Shown here: positions 39,201 to 47,560 of the stretch, one piece after another
Numbering within the stretch: position 1 is the first letter of the stretch
Layout: the number at the start of each line of letters is the position of its first letter
DNA from: an uncultured Tolumonas sp.
Lineage (GTDB): Bacteria; Pseudomonadota; Gammaproteobacteria; Enterobacterales; Aeromonadaceae
NCBI RefSeq assembly: GCF_963678185.1
Contig: NZ_OY782757.1
Span: forward strand, 3,738,501-3,802,500
DNA: 64,000 nt
Reading direction: 5' to 3'
Position numbers and translations under genes: made by a program
The notes under the pieces: generated by a model
What the model saw: only the letters and a program-made list of their open reading frames with translations
Databases searched by the model: none
Told to the model about the DNA's origin: nothing

Positions 39201-39432
39201 CATTTTGGATCGCATCAAGAATGGCGAATACACCTTTATCGTGAACACCGTTGAAGGTCGTGTCGCGATTGCTGACTCTAAACAACTGCGTCGCGGCGCA
39301 CTGCAGCACAAAGTGTCTTACACCACAACACTGAATGCTGGTTTTGCATCTTGTCTGGGCATGGCGATTGATGAAACTGCCAATGTCAGTTCAGTACAAG
39401 AGCTGCATCAACGCGTTAAAGAAAGCATGTAA
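36205..39432 (+). CDS. carB: Carbamoyl-phosphate synthase, large subunit
   Basis: Makes carbamoyl phosphate from bicarbonate, ammonia and two ATP for arginine and pyrimidine synthesis. 1075 residues (E. coli 1073). There are two homologous ATP-grasp halves (carboxyphosphate about 1-400, carbamoyl phosphate about 555-935), each with [10 protein letters not shown]- or [10 protein letters not shown]-type starts and with [16 protein letters not shown] and [16 protein letters not shown] motifs. An oligomerisation region links them, and the C-terminal MGS-like allosteric domain (about 940-1075) would bind UMP and ornithine. It is cotranscribed with carA. Confidence 0.97.
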   Translation: MPKRTDLKSILILGAGPIVIGQACEFDYSGAQACKALREEGFRVILVNSNPATIMTDPEMADATYIEPITWEVVRKIIEKERPDAVLPTMGGQTALNCALDLERHGVLAEFGVEMIGATADAIDKAEDRRRFDLAMRSIGLECPRAGIAHNMDEAWDVQKSVGFPCIIRPSFTMGGSGGGIAYNPEEFVEICERGLDLSPTKELLIDESLIGWKEYEMEVVRDRNDNCIIVCSIENFDPMGVHTGDSITVAPAQTLTDKEYQLMRNASMAVLREIGVETGGSNVQFGINPEDGRMVIIEMNPRVSRSSALASKATGFPIAKIAAKLAIGYTLDELMNDITGGKTPASFEPSIDYVVTKVPRFNFEKFAGANDRLTTQMKSVGEVMAIGRTFQESLQKAMRGLEIGRTGFDPVIDANETDAKATIRHELQNPGADRLWYVADAFRAGMSLQDIFNDTKIDPWFLIQIEELLNLEKEVAAKGLSGIDADFMRKLKRKGFADARLAKLLNVKEAQVRELRYQYQILPVYKRVDTCAAEFSTNTAYMYSTYEEECEAAPTNKDKIIVLGGGPNRIGQGIEFDYCCVHAALALREDGYETIMVNCNPETVSTDYDTSDRLYFEPVTLEDVLEIVRIEKPKGVIVQYGGQTPLKLSRALEAAGVPIIGTSPDSIDRAEDRERFQQAVERLGLKQPQNTTVTAMEQAVEKAKEIGYPLVVRPSYVLGGRAMEIVSDEIDLRRYFNEAVSVSNESPVLLDHFLDDAIELDVDAICDGEQVVIGGVMEHIEQCGIHSGDSGCSLPPYSLPADVLAEIREQVRKLAMELKVIGLMNVQFAVKDKVIYLIEVNPRAARTVPFVSKATGAPLAKIAARVMAGQSLAQQGFTKEIIPPYFSVKEVVLPFNKFPGVDPLLGPEMRSTGEVMGVGATFAEAYAKAQLGTGKGLPKSGRALLSVRGGDKKRAVELAAALIKAGFELDATSGTSDALTAAGIANRKVNKVSEGRPHILDRIKNGEYTFIVNTVEGRVAIADSKQLRRGALQHKVSYTTTLNAGFASCLGMAIDETANVSSVQELHQRVKESM

Positions 39433-39458
39433 TTCTGCTGTAACTGCTTAATAATAGA

Positions 39459-39486
39459 AGCCCGCACTACGCGGGTTTCTTTTTTT
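39459..39486 (+). terminator. carAB terminator
   Basis: CCCGC (39461-39465) with GCGGG (39471-39475), extended by AAG/TTT pairs, followed by a T-rich run of nine of ten bases. Confidence 0.75.
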
Positions 39487-39497
39487 GGGCTTTTTTC

Positions 39498-40373
39498 ATG
39501 TCTGTAACGTCTGATAAATCATCTGTTTTACTGCCTGTTTGCTTAATTATTGTTGCGATGATTTCGGTGCAAAGCGGGGCTTCACTGGCAAAATTACTGT
39601 TCCCATTGGTTGGCGCAGAAGGTGCCACCTCGTTGCGTTTGGGTTTTGGTACATTAGTATTAGCGCTGATTTATAAACCGTGGCGCACGCCAATGACACC
39701 GGGCAGCTTATTGCCGTTGCTGGTGTATGGCTTGGTGTTGGGCGGTATGAATTTTCTGTTTTATCAATCGATAAAAACACTGCCGCTAGGCATTGCGGTG
39801 GCATTGGAATTTACCGGTCCGTTGGCGGTTGCTATTTTATCTTCCCGTCGTCCGGTTGATTTTTTATGGATTGTTTTGGCTGTGCTCGGGCTATTAGTGT
39901 TGTTACCGATCACCGCAAGTAGTGCTGATATCAATCTGAAAGGGGCCCTGTTTGCGATCAGTGCCGGCGCATGTTGGGCGTTGTATATTGTGTACGGGAA
40001 AAAAGCGGGTATCAAAAATGGTCAATCAACTGTTGCTATTGGCACCTTGATTGCGGCAGTTTTCTTTTGTCCGATCGGCATCGCACAAAATGGGTTGGCG
40101 TTGTTCCAGTTATCAATTTTACCAATTGCGCTCGGTGTAGGCATCTTATCAACCGCGTTACCTTTTTCGCTGGAAATGATGGCATTACGGCGTATTCCTT
40201 CGCGTACCTTTGGCACTTTAATGAGCTTAGAACCTGCGGTAGGAGCTCTCTCTGGTTTGCTCATTTTGCAGGAGCATCTGACGTGGCAACAATGGGGTGG
40301 TATGTTCGCGATTATGGTGGCGTCGGTAGGGGCCACATTAACCATTAAACCGGTATCCAAAAAGAAAAAATGA
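39498..40373 (+). CDS. rhtA: Threonine/homoserine exporter RhtA (EamA family)
   Basis: Inner-membrane DMT-superfamily exporter of 291 residues with ten predicted transmembrane helices in two EamA repeats. The sequence closely follows E. coli RhtA (295): GASLAKLLFPLVGAEG, GLVLGGMNFLFYQSI, LGIAVALEFTGPLAVAI, SSRRPVDF and STALPFSLEMMAL. It exports threonine, homoserine and related amino acids. It starts 65 bp after carB behind a terminator, and converges on the next gene across another terminator. A lysine-rich tail (KKKK) is cytosolic. Confidence 0.9.
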   Translation: MSVTSDKSSVLLPVCLIIVAMISVQSGASLAKLLFPLVGAEGATSLRLGFGTLVLALIYKPWRTPMTPGSLLPLLVYGLVLGGMNFLFYQSIKTLPLGIAVALEFTGPLAVAILSSRRPVDFLWIVLAVLGLLVLLPITASSADINLKGALFAISAGACWALYIVYGKKAGIKNGQSTVAIGTLIAAVFFCPIGIAQNGLALFQLSILPIALGVGILSTALPFSLEMMALRRIPSRTFGTLMSLEPAVGALSGLLILQEHLTWQQWGGMFAIMVASVGATLTIKPVSKKKK

Positions 40374-40404
40374 TGTAGATCGGCTGACCGCGAGATAGAA
40401 ATAA

Positions 40405-40436
40405 AAAGCCCGCACGATAGTTGATGCGGGCTTTGT
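40405..40436. terminator. Terminator between rhtA and the CigR-like gene
   Basis: AAAGCCCGCA (40405-40414) and TGCGGGCTTT (40425-40434) are perfect arms between convergent genes; A-run and T-rich flanks suit both directions. Confidence 0.8.
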
Positions 40437-40438
40437 GT

Positions 40439-40963
40439 TTACAGATTATTCAGATCTTGTATGGCATCAAGAACCATACTGGTACCCACGGTGATCAACA
40501 GAATATCACCGGCAACGCGGACATATTTTTGCCCTGCGGGTGGCACGCCAAGGCTAATGATCAGCTGTGGTGGTAAATCGTAATAAATAACATCACTCGG
40601 TAATGGGCGACCTAAATGCCATTTCTTGGCGATCCCTGGCGGTACACAACCATTGTGCTTTTTCGCTAAGCCGGGAGGGCAGTGGCTTGAATGAAAACTG
40701 TCGTCATAATATCGACGCACCACATCGCGATGATGCGTATTGAAATAAATATTGACTGATCTTTCATCGCCGCGAACCTGTTCCCGATCGATGCCTCTTT
40801 CAATTCTATCGTTGTGTTGTTTGTTCTTATTCTTGCGCCATTCCAATGGATTATCCATTTTCTTGTCGTTCCAGTCCGGCTTATCGGCAAACGCAGGGCC
40901 TGAAGCAATAAAGAAGGCAATACACAAGAAAAGCTGCCATTTTTTGTTTAACGAAAATTGCAT
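40439..40963 (-). CDS. Secreted CigR/RcnB-like protein
   Basis: 174 residues from the ATG at 40963 (AGGAGAT ribosome site); the frame runs 9 codons further upstream without one. The Sec signal peptide cleaves after AFA (residue 26). A charged Lys/Asn/Arg-rich segment follows. Then comes the conserved block with CPPGLAKKHNGCVPPGIAKK and GRPLPSDV, seen in RcnB-type periplasmic and CigR anti-virulence proteins. A hydrophobic C-terminal strand region ends the protein. The exact role is unknown; RcnB affects metal homeostasis and CigR virulence expression elsewhere. Confidence 0.7.
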   Translation of the reverse strand: MQFSLNKKWQLFLCIAFFIASGPAFADKPDWNDKKMDNPLEWRKNKNKQHNDRIERGIDREQVRGDERSVNIYFNTHHRDVVRRYYDDSFHSSHCPPGLAKKHNGCVPPGIAKKWHLGRPLPSDVIYYDLPPQLIISLGVPPAGQKYVRVAGDILLITVGTSMVLDAIQDLNNL

Positions 40964-41048
40964 GAGAGATCTCCTGTCATCTGCATTCACTTTATAATAT
41001 TAGAACACTGCAGCGATGATCTTCATGTATTCGAATACGATCTTAAAT

Positions 41049-41648
41049 TTATGCTTGATACGCTTTAAGAAAAACAGTGATAGCTCGTTCTACGACGGCA
41101 ATAAGCAGTTGTTCATCCACTTCGGTTAGTACACCAAGTGCATACGGCTCTACTACTTCGGCTTCTATTAATGCTTTTAAATACATGGCACAAATACCGG
41201 CATCACAGGTGATAAGTCGTTGTTGTTCAATTTGTTGTTGCAGATAGTTACTCACCAGTAACCAGCCTTTTTTCGGTCCGTTTTCATAGAAATGGCGGCC
41301 AATATCTGATCGATCAGCTTCGTTAATCGCCATCTTACGGATCGCCATAATATCGGGTGCAAGTATAGAGCGGAGATAGTGTAGACCAAAATTCAGCAGG
41401 GTAGAACGGATGTCGTTTTCTTCCTCCAAGAGTTTAAACGCGCCGGCGATTTGTTCTGTGGCTGATGACTCCATGACGGCAGCAAAGATCTCTTCTTTAG
41501 AGCTGAAGTAGTTATACAGCGTAGCTTTGGAACCGCCCACCCGACTGGCAATTTCTGACATAGATGTATTTTCAAAACCTTGTCTGCTGAACACTTCTTT
41601 TGCTACATCTACGATCGCCTGTCGGCGGGCTTCACTTTTAACGCGCAT
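41049..41648 (-). CDS. TetR/AcrR-family repressor
   Basis: 199 residues. The N-terminal TetR helix-turn-helix (about 8-55) contains AIVDVAKEVFSRQGFENTSMSEIASRVGGSKATLYNYFSSKEEIF. The C-terminal ligand domain is helical. It is divergent from the three-gene efflux operon, with a strong palindrome overlapping that operon's promoter, so it is probably the local repressor released by a pump substrate. The nature of the ligand is unknown. Confidence 0.9.
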   Translation of the reverse strand: MRVKSEARRQAIVDVAKEVFSRQGFENTSMSEIASRVGGSKATLYNYFSSKEEIFAAVMESSATEQIAGAFKLLEEENDIRSTLLNFGLHYLRSILAPDIMAIRKMAINEADRSDIGRHFYENGPKKGWLLVSNYLQQQIEQQRLITCDAGICAMYLKALIEAEVVEPYALGVLTEVDEQLLIAVVERAITVFLKAYQA

Positions 41649-41687
41649 ACCTGGTTACCAATAATGAACTTACCTGTTTAGTTTTAC

Positions 41688-41717
41688 TTGACGGAGGCGT
41701 GCTGTCAAGGATATAAC
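41688..41717 (+). promoter_or_regulatory. Predicted promoter of the efflux operon
   Basis: A -35 TTGACG (41688-41693), an 18 bp spacer and a -10 TATAAC (41712-41717). The -10 is overlapped by the palindrome, which suits repression. Confidence 0.55.
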
Positions 41718-41738
41718 TGTACCGTACGGTTTAGTTAT
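41713..41738. promoter_or_regulatory. Probable TetR-family operator
   Basis: ATAACTGTACCGT (41713-41725) and ACGGTTTAGTTAT (41726-41738) are reverse complements at 11 of 13 positions, with the uninterrupted core ACCGTACGGT. It overlaps the -10 box and lies just upstream of the GTG start at 41750. Confidence 0.75.
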
Positions 41739-41749
41739 GAGGTTCCAGA

Positions 41750-43201
41750 GTGAAAATACAACACGCTTCACGATTACTCAGAGTAGAAAATTGGCGTCAG
41801 TTTTCTTTGCTACCCATCAGTGTTCTGGTGTTGAGTGCTTGTGCTCATGCTCCGGACCAGAATTTATCAGTCACTAAGCCAGCTTCTGGTTATGCATCAA
41901 CTGCAACGTTTGATGTGAATAACAAGATCGGCTGGCCAGAGAACAAATGGTGGCTGCGATATAACGATGCTCAGTTGAATGAGATGGTAGATGAAGCCAT
42001 CCATGACTCGCCTTCGTTAAAAGCCGCTGCGGCCCGATTGCAAAGCGCGGAAGGGATGGCACAACAAGCTGGCGCTTCCCGCTATATTCAGGCTGGTATG
42101 GCGTTATCAGCCTCGGAAACTAAGGTCAGCTATCAATATCAGGCGTATGCGCCACCTCAAAACTGGAATGATTACGGTTCTGCCACGCTGAATTTTAGTT
42201 ACGACTTCGATTTTTGGGGTAAAAACAAAGCTGCCGTTGCCGCAGCAACTTCCGATTTTTCAGCAGCACAGGCTGAAAGTGCTGCTGCAAATTTAATGCT
42301 TTCAACCTCATTAGTGCAAAGTTATGCCGAGTTGGCCCGTTTATATGCCAACCGAGATACGGCGGTTACCGCATTAGATATTCGTAAAAAAACAGTATCG
42401 TTACTGCAACAACGCTTTAGCAATGGGCTGGAAACTCGAGGGGCGGTTCGTCAGGCCGAAGCGTTGTCTGCCAATGCGGAAGCGGAATTACTGAATGTTG
42501 ATGAATCTATCGCTTTGCAGAAAAATGCATTGGCTGCGTTGTTAGGCAAAGGCCCGGATCGTGGTATCACGATTTCACGTCCGAACGTCAAATTACAGCA
42601 AACGTTTGGTTTGCCGAAAGAGGCGGGTATTGGTCTGTTAGGCCATCGCCCGGATGTGACTGCATCACGCTGGCGCGCAGAGTCTGCGGCGAAACGGATC
42701 GGCATTGCCAAAGCGCAGTTTTATCCTGATGTCAGTATTTCCTCATTTATCGGTTACCAATCATTTGGTCTGAACAATCTGACTAAATCGGGTAACGATG
42801 CCGGCAGTATTGGCCCGGCGATCTATCTGCCGCTGTTTACCGGTGGCCGCCTACAAGGGCAACTCACTACGGCACAAGCCAGCTATGAAGAGTCGGTTGC
42901 CAATTACAACGCGACAGTGACACAAGCGTTTCATGATGTTGCCGATGTGGTAACCAGCTCTAAAGCCTTAAATGGCCGTTTGCAGAAAACACAAGACGCT
43001 GTTAATGCCGCTCAAGATGCCTATCAGATCGCGAATAACCGTTATCGCGGCGGGTTAGCCACTTACCTTGATGTGCTGGCTGCAGAAGATGCGCTGTTGG
43101 GTAGCCAGCGGGCTTTGGTGAATTTGCAATCACGCGCGTTCTCTCTTGATGTTGCTTTGATCCACGCTTTAGGCGGCGGTTATCAGGCTGCTCGGTCTTG
43201 A
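41750..43201 (+). CDS. Outer-membrane efflux lipoprotein (OprM/NodT family)
   Basis: 483 residues from a GTG with GAGG seven bases upstream. A lipoprotein signal peptide ends in the lipobox LSAC (Cys31). Two outer-membrane efflux protein (TolC-like) repeats follow, about 75-270 and 290-480, including ALLGKGPDRG, LGHRPDVTASRWRAESAAKRIGIAKAQFYPD (in parts), and the NRYRGGLATYLDVLAAE signature. It forms the trimeric outer-membrane channel for the EmrA- and EmrB-like proteins encoded next. Confidence 0.9.
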   Translation: MKIQHASRLLRVENWRQFSLLPISVLVLSACAHAPDQNLSVTKPASGYASTATFDVNNKIGWPENKWWLRYNDAQLNEMVDEAIHDSPSLKAAAARLQSAEGMAQQAGASRYIQAGMALSASETKVSYQYQAYAPPQNWNDYGSATLNFSYDFDFWGKNKAAVAAATSDFSAAQAESAAANLMLSTSLVQSYAELARLYANRDTAVTALDIRKKTVSLLQQRFSNGLETRGAVRQAEALSANAEAELLNVDESIALQKNALAALLGKGPDRGITISRPNVKLQQTFGLPKEAGIGLLGHRPDVTASRWRAESAAKRIGIAKAQFYPDVSISSFIGYQSFGLNNLTKSGNDAGSIGPAIYLPLFTGGRLQGQLTTAQASYEESVANYNATVTQAFHDVADVVTSSKALNGRLQKTQDAVNAAQDAYQIANNRYRGGLATYLDVLAAEDALLGSQRALVNLQSRAFSLDVALIHALGGGYQAARS

Positions 43202-43221
43202 TTTAATACAGGAATTTTAAA

Positions 43222-44430
43222 ATGACTCAGATGAATTCAGATACCACGATGGACCAATTTGACGATGAGTTTGATGCATCGCGTGCGGGGGCGTCTCGTA
43301 AAAAAGGCTTTATCGGTCTCGCTGCTGCCATTGCGCTGGCTGGCGCGGGGTATGGCTGTTATTGGTATTTCTTTGCTTCCAGTTACGTGTCGACGGATAA
43401 CGCCTATACCGCGGTTGAGTTGGCAGAAGTAACCCCAGCCGTGGGTGGTATCGTCAAAGCCGTCAACGTGGTAGATACGCAGCAAGTGAAAAAAGGCGAT
43501 GTATTGGTTGTGTTAGATGACACCGATGCACGTCTGGCGCTAGCGCAAGCAGCGGCTGATCTGGGGCTGGCAAAACGACGGGTGCACAGTTATCTGGCCA
43601 ACGATGAAGGTTTGTCTGCCCAGGTTAAGGCACGCGAAGCGGATGAAAAACGAGCGCAGGCACAACTGGAAGCGGCACAAGCTGATTTGAATCGTGCCCA
43701 GGTTGATCTGCAACGTCGTCAGGCATTGTCAGCTTCTGGCTCTGTGTCGGGTGAAGAGCTGACGAATGCGAAAAATGGTCTGGCACAGGCACAGGCTAAT
43801 TTGACCTCTGCGCGTGCGGCAGCAGCACAAAGCAGCGCGAATCGCCTATCCACCATTGGTTCGAAGAAAGCGAATGCGGCGCTGACAGAGGATACTACTG
43901 TGGAAACCAACCCGGAAGTGTTGCTCGCGAAAGCCCGTTATGAACAAGCACAAATTGATCTGGAACGCACCGTGATCAAAGCGCCTGTCGATGGCACGAT
44001 TGCGAAACGTCAGGTACAAATCGGCCGTCGTGTGCAGATCGGTGCGCCTTTGCTGAGTGTGGTGCCGACACAAAATATTCACGTTGATGCCAATTTCAAA
44101 GAAGTGGAATTACGCAATGTAAAAATCGGTCAGCCAGTAGAGGTTACCGCCGATATTTATGGCGACAAAGTGGTGTATCACGGCACGGTGAGTGGCTTGT
44201 CTGGTGGTACTGGTTCTGCGTTTTCGATGATCCCGGCGCAAAATGCAACTGGCAACTGGATCAAAGTGGTTCAGCGTTTGCCGGTTCGTATCACGCTCGA
44301 TGCCAATGAGATGAAACATCGTCCACTGCAGGTTGGTTTATCGATGGAAGCGACCATTGATACTTCTGCTGCACAAGTGACACAGGCTGTTGCGGAACAC
44401 AAAGTGCCATCTGCTAATTCTCAGGGTTAA
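43222..44430 (+). CDS. emrA: EmrA-like membrane fusion protein (HlyD family)
   Basis: 402 residues. A short cytosolic N-terminus and one transmembrane helix (about 29-50) are followed by YVSTDNAYT, the typical EmrA entry. Two lipoyl half-motifs (AVNVVDTQQVKKGDVLVVLDD and VIKAPVDGTIAKRQVQIGRRV, shown in parts) flank a long coiled coil (about 105-245). The beta-barrel domain ends the protein. It bridges the inner-membrane pump and the outer-membrane channel. An AGGAA site precedes the ATG 20 bp after the channel gene. Confidence 0.88.
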   Translation: MTQMNSDTTMDQFDDEFDASRAGASRKKGFIGLAAAIALAGAGYGCYWYFFASSYVSTDNAYTAVELAEVTPAVGGIVKAVNVVDTQQVKKGDVLVVLDDTDARLALAQAAADLGLAKRRVHSYLANDEGLSAQVKAREADEKRAQAQLEAAQADLNRAQVDLQRRQALSASGSVSGEELTNAKNGLAQAQANLTSARAAAAQSSANRLSTIGSKKANAALTEDTTVETNPEVLLAKARYEQAQIDLERTVIKAPVDGTIAKRQVQIGRRVQIGAPLLSVVPTQNIHVDANFKEVELRNVKIGQPVEVTADIYGDKVVYHGTVSGLSGGTGSAFSMIPAQNATGNWIKVVQRLPVRITLDANEMKHRPLQVGLSMEATIDTSAAQVTQAVAEHKVPSANSQG

Positions 44431-44441
44431 GGCGGTCAGCG

Positions 44442-45983
44442 ATGAGCCATTCACCATCGATTGAAAATTTCCCGCAGCCGTTATCCGGCGGGAAATTAGC
44501 ACTAGGGGCCATTTTATTGGCTACCGCTAATTTCCTGGCGATATTGGATACCACCATTGCTAACGTGTCGGTATCTAATATTGCTGGTAGTCTGGGCACT
44601 TCAACCAGTCAGGGCACCTATGTCATCACGTCATATGCAGTGGCAGAAGCGATCTCGGTACCGCTGACTGGCTGGTTGGCTTCGCGTTTTGGTTCTATGC
44701 GGGTGTTTGTAACCTGTCTCATCATGTTTGGTGTTTTTTCTGCCCTGTGTGGCATGGCAACCAGCATGAACATGCTGGTGTTATTTCGTGTCTTTCTGGG
44801 TTTTTCCGGTGGCCCATTGATGCCATTGTCACAGACTTTGATGATGCGAATATTCCCGAAAGAGAAAAAGCACGCTGCGATCGGGATCTGGAGTATGACC
44901 ACGCTGGTGGCGCCGATCATGGGGCCAATTCTGGGGGGGATTCTTTGTGATCAATTGAGCTGGCCTTACATCTTCTTCGTCAAAGCTCCGTTTGCCATTA
45001 TCGCGGGTGTGTTGTGTTGGAAATTGCTACAGCAATTTGAAACCAAAACCGCCAAATCACGCATGGATACCGTCGGGTTGGTATTGCTGGTCGTTTGGGT
45101 GGCCGCACTGCAAATCATGCTGGATGAAGGGAAGGATCATGACTGGTTTGCATCCAACCGCATTGTGATTTTAGGTATTGTGGCGCTGATTGGTTTTGCT
45201 GCATTTCTGATCTGGGAACTAACGGCGCGCAATCCGGTGGTAGATCTCAAAGTGTTCCGCCATCGTGGTTATGCGACCAGCATGCTGACGCTCTCACTCG
45301 GCTTTGGTGCTTTCTTTGGCATCACCGTGTTAACTCCTCTGTGGTTGCAGATCTACATGGGCTACACCGCAACTATTGCCGGTTACTCGACTGCAATGAT
45401 GGGGATTCTGGCGGTCTTTCTTGCCCCAATGATCGCCAATCTGGCAACGAAGATGGATCCACGGCCACTGGTGTTTATGGGCGTGCTCTGGCTGGGTATG
45501 TGGACGCTTTATCGCAGCAACGCCAATATGGACATGACCTTCTGGCAAATCAGTTTGCCGATGTTGTTCCAAGGGATCGGGATGCCGCTGTTTTTTGTGC
45601 CGCTGACCGGGTTAGCACTGGGTTGTGTGCTGGATCGAGAAATGGAATCGGCCGCCGGTTTGATGAATTTTATCCGAACCTTATCGGGTGCGTTTGCTAC
45701 TTCGATGGTAAACACTTCATGGGAAAATCAGACGCGTTATGTGCATGCTGAGTTATCGGGGTTAACCGATCAATCTGGGGCGGCGGCTGATGCTATGACC
45801 GGATCAGGTATGGTGGTTGATCAGGCTCGTGGCATCATGGATTGGATGCTGCAAGGGCAGAGTGTCATGGTCGCCACGAACAAAATTTTTATGGCGATAG
45901 CTGTGTTATTTACTATCGCCGCATTTGCTATCTGGTTGGCACCAAGACCCACCAAGATCGTGGATACATCCTCAGTTCATTAG
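44442..45983 (+). CDS. emrB: EmrB-like multidrug efflux MFS transporter (DHA2)
   Basis: 513 residues with 14 predicted transmembrane helices, the DHA2 type (E. coli EmrB 512). The family motif A region and motif D1 start LAILDTTIANVSVSNIAGSLG (in parts) are present, along with VGGPLMPLSQTLMMRIFP-like motif C surroundings and the conserved WRW-type loop replaced by SWPYIFF. It exports hydrophobic drugs with proton antiport. It starts 11 bp after emrA. A terminator follows. The substrate is unknown. Confidence 0.88.
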   Translation: MSHSPSIENFPQPLSGGKLALGAILLATANFLAILDTTIANVSVSNIAGSLGTSTSQGTYVITSYAVAEAISVPLTGWLASRFGSMRVFVTCLIMFGVFSALCGMATSMNMLVLFRVFLGFSGGPLMPLSQTLMMRIFPKEKKHAAIGIWSMTTLVAPIMGPILGGILCDQLSWPYIFFVKAPFAIIAGVLCWKLLQQFETKTAKSRMDTVGLVLLVVWVAALQIMLDEGKDHDWFASNRIVILGIVALIGFAAFLIWELTARNPVVDLKVFRHRGYATSMLTLSLGFGAFFGITVLTPLWLQIYMGYTATIAGYSTAMMGILAVFLAPMIANLATKMDPRPLVFMGVLWLGMWTLYRSNANMDMTFWQISLPMLFQGIGMPLFFVPLTGLALGCVLDREMESAAGLMNFIRTLSGAFATSMVNTSWENQTRYVHAELSGLTDQSGAAADAMTGSGMVVDQARGIMDWMLQGQSVMVATNKIFMAIAVLFTIAAFAIWLAPRPTKIVDTSSVH

Positions 45984-46016
45984 TGTCATCATTCCTTTGT
46001 TGGTGGAATGTTTTTT

Positions 46017-46043
46017 GCGGCCTCTTTATGAGGCCGCTTTTTT
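46017..46043 (+). terminator. Efflux operon terminator
   Basis: GCGGCCTC (46017-46024) and GAGGCCGC (46030-46037) form a perfect 8 bp GC-rich stem around TTTAT, followed by TTTTTT. Confidence 0.9.
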
Positions 46044-46152
46044 CCATCATTATGATGATGTTGTTATTGTTTTATAAAGATAAATAGCTCATACAGATAG
46101 AGTTCGAAAAAGTATTCAGTAATATCTAAATGGCGTTTTTTTGGAGATCAAA

Positions 46153-46464
46153 ATGAACAAGTTATTCTTTCGTATTGCTACAGCAGCTGCGTTTTCTTTG
46201 TTTGCTGCAACGGCAGTGCAAGCTGATGTGAATATCTATCATGTGCACGGCACGGTTACCCAGCTTGATGCGGCCAATCATAAAGTGACATTGTCACAAG
46301 ACAGCGTAACCGAATTGGGTTGGCCGGTTAGAACCATGACTTATTCTGTAGATGGCGATAATGTGCTGTCTGGTATCAGTGTTGGGCAATCTGTTGATGC
46401 GACCTTCACCTCTGATTCTCCGTTTCAGGCATTAATTCATTTCATCACGCCGACCGCACGTTAA
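46153..46464 (+). CDS. CusF-like periplasmic protein with altered metal site
   Basis: 103 residues from the ATG at 46153 (GGAG site six bases upstream). The Sec signal peptide cleaves after VQA (residue 24). The mature 79 residues form the small beta-barrel of the CusF family: HGTVTQLDAANHKVTLSQDS, then ELGWPVRTMTYSV, then ISVGQSVDATF. CusF binds Cu(I) and Ag(I) with His, Trp, Met, Met. Here the Trp and the second Met are kept (WPVRTM), but the first Met position is Arg and the His position is Ser or Gln, so copper binding is doubtful. A weak hairpin follows the stop. Confidence 0.72.
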   Translation: MNKLFFRIATAAAFSLFAATAVQADVNIYHVHGTVTQLDAANHKVTLSQDSVTELGWPVRTMTYSVDGDNVLSGISVGQSVDATFTSDSPFQALIHFITPTAR

Positions 46465-46660
46465 ATTAAGCTGTAAAAATCAGCATTACTTTGTTTTTTG
46501 AGTAATGTGATTTGCGCGGACTATCTCGACATCACGTTCGGAATATCCAGTCTTAGATTGCCTGCCATCATCCTTTGTTTTTTGGCAAACCGCTGAAGGC
46601 GGGGTGCTGGCAGTTTCATTACAGTAAATGCATATCTTAGAGACTGTATCGAGGTGATTG

Positions 46661-47488
46661 ATGAGTAACGTAAAATTAAATGACGCTGTCATGGCTGAAA
46701 TTGAGAAAGTGGTCGAGGTAGCAACCTATTTATGGCAGCGTGAATGGGCAGAGCGTAATGGTGGCAATATCTCTGTTGATGTTACTGAAATCTTTGGTGA
46801 CATTCCGGCATCGCTGGATGAATTTCCACACTGTCCGTTAAGTATGGTCGGTGGCGCAGCCGCATTCCCGGCAGACAGCGCAGGGCATATTTTCTTTGTG
46901 AAAGGTACCGGTGAGCGTATTCGTGAATTGCGTGATCCTGAGCTGGCGGGTTGTGTGCTGCGCATTGACGATCAAGCGGCGGGTTATCACATTCTGTGGG
47001 GCGGTCGTGGCAAGGCTGATTATAAACCGACCAGCGAATTTATCTCACACGTTGAAATCGTAATGGACAAACAACGCTCTGGCTCTGATCACCGTTGCGT
47101 GGTGCATACTCATCCATTGGAATTGATTGCGTTATCACATCATCCTAAATATGCCCATGATGAAACGGCGTATACCAACGCGTGCTGGAAAATGTTGCCA
47201 GAAGTACGTGCTTTTGCACCGCGTGGCATCGGTGTGGTTCCTTATTGCATGCCGGGCAGTAAAGTGATGGCAGAAGGCACCACGGCGAAACTGCGTCAGT
47301 TCGATGTCGCGATTTGGGAAAAACACGGGGCGGTGGCCACCGGTGCTGATGCATTAGCGGCTTTCGATTTTGTCGATGTAGCCAACAAAGGCGCTAAATT
47401 GCACCTGATGTGTCTGGCCAGCGGTTTTGAGCCGGAAGGGGTGAGCGAAAAAGACATGCAGGAATTAAAAGAAACCTTCAATCTGTAG
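46661..47488 (+). CDS. rhaD: Rhamnulose-1-phosphate aldolase RhaD
   Basis: Class II zinc aldolase that splits L-rhamnulose 1-phosphate to L-lactaldehyde and dihydroxyacetone phosphate. 275 residues from the ATG at 46661 (GAGGTG site; a TTG one codon earlier is less likely). The glycine-rich phosphate loop ERNGGNISVD, FVKGTGER, AGYHILWG shared with E. coli RhaD, a likely catalytic Glu in PTSEFISH, and the zinc ligands in VVHTHPLEL and EKHGAVATG are all present. It is separated from the other rha genes by about 4 kb and has the opposite orientation, so it needs its own promoter. Confidence 0.9.
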   Translation: MSNVKLNDAVMAEIEKVVEVATYLWQREWAERNGGNISVDVTEIFGDIPASLDEFPHCPLSMVGGAAAFPADSAGHIFFVKGTGERIRELRDPELAGCVLRIDDQAAGYHILWGGRGKADYKPTSEFISHVEIVMDKQRSGSDHRCVVHTHPLELIALSHHPKYAHDETAYTNACWKMLPEVRAFAPRGIGVVPYCMPGSKVMAEGTTAKLRQFDVAIWEKHGAVATGADALAAFDFVDVANKGAKLHLMCLASGFEPEGVSEKDMQELKETFNL

Positions 47489-47520
47489 TCACTTGTCTGA
47501 TTGCTTGTCATATCACCGAT

Positions 47521-47546
47521 AAAAGCCATGATGATTCATGGCTTTT
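47521..47546. terminator. Terminator between rhaD and glgX
   Basis: AAAAGCCATG (47521-47530) and CATGGCTTTT (47537-47546) are perfect arms around ATGATT, between convergent genes. Confidence 0.85.
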
Positions 47547-47560
47547 GTCTATGCTGCAAA

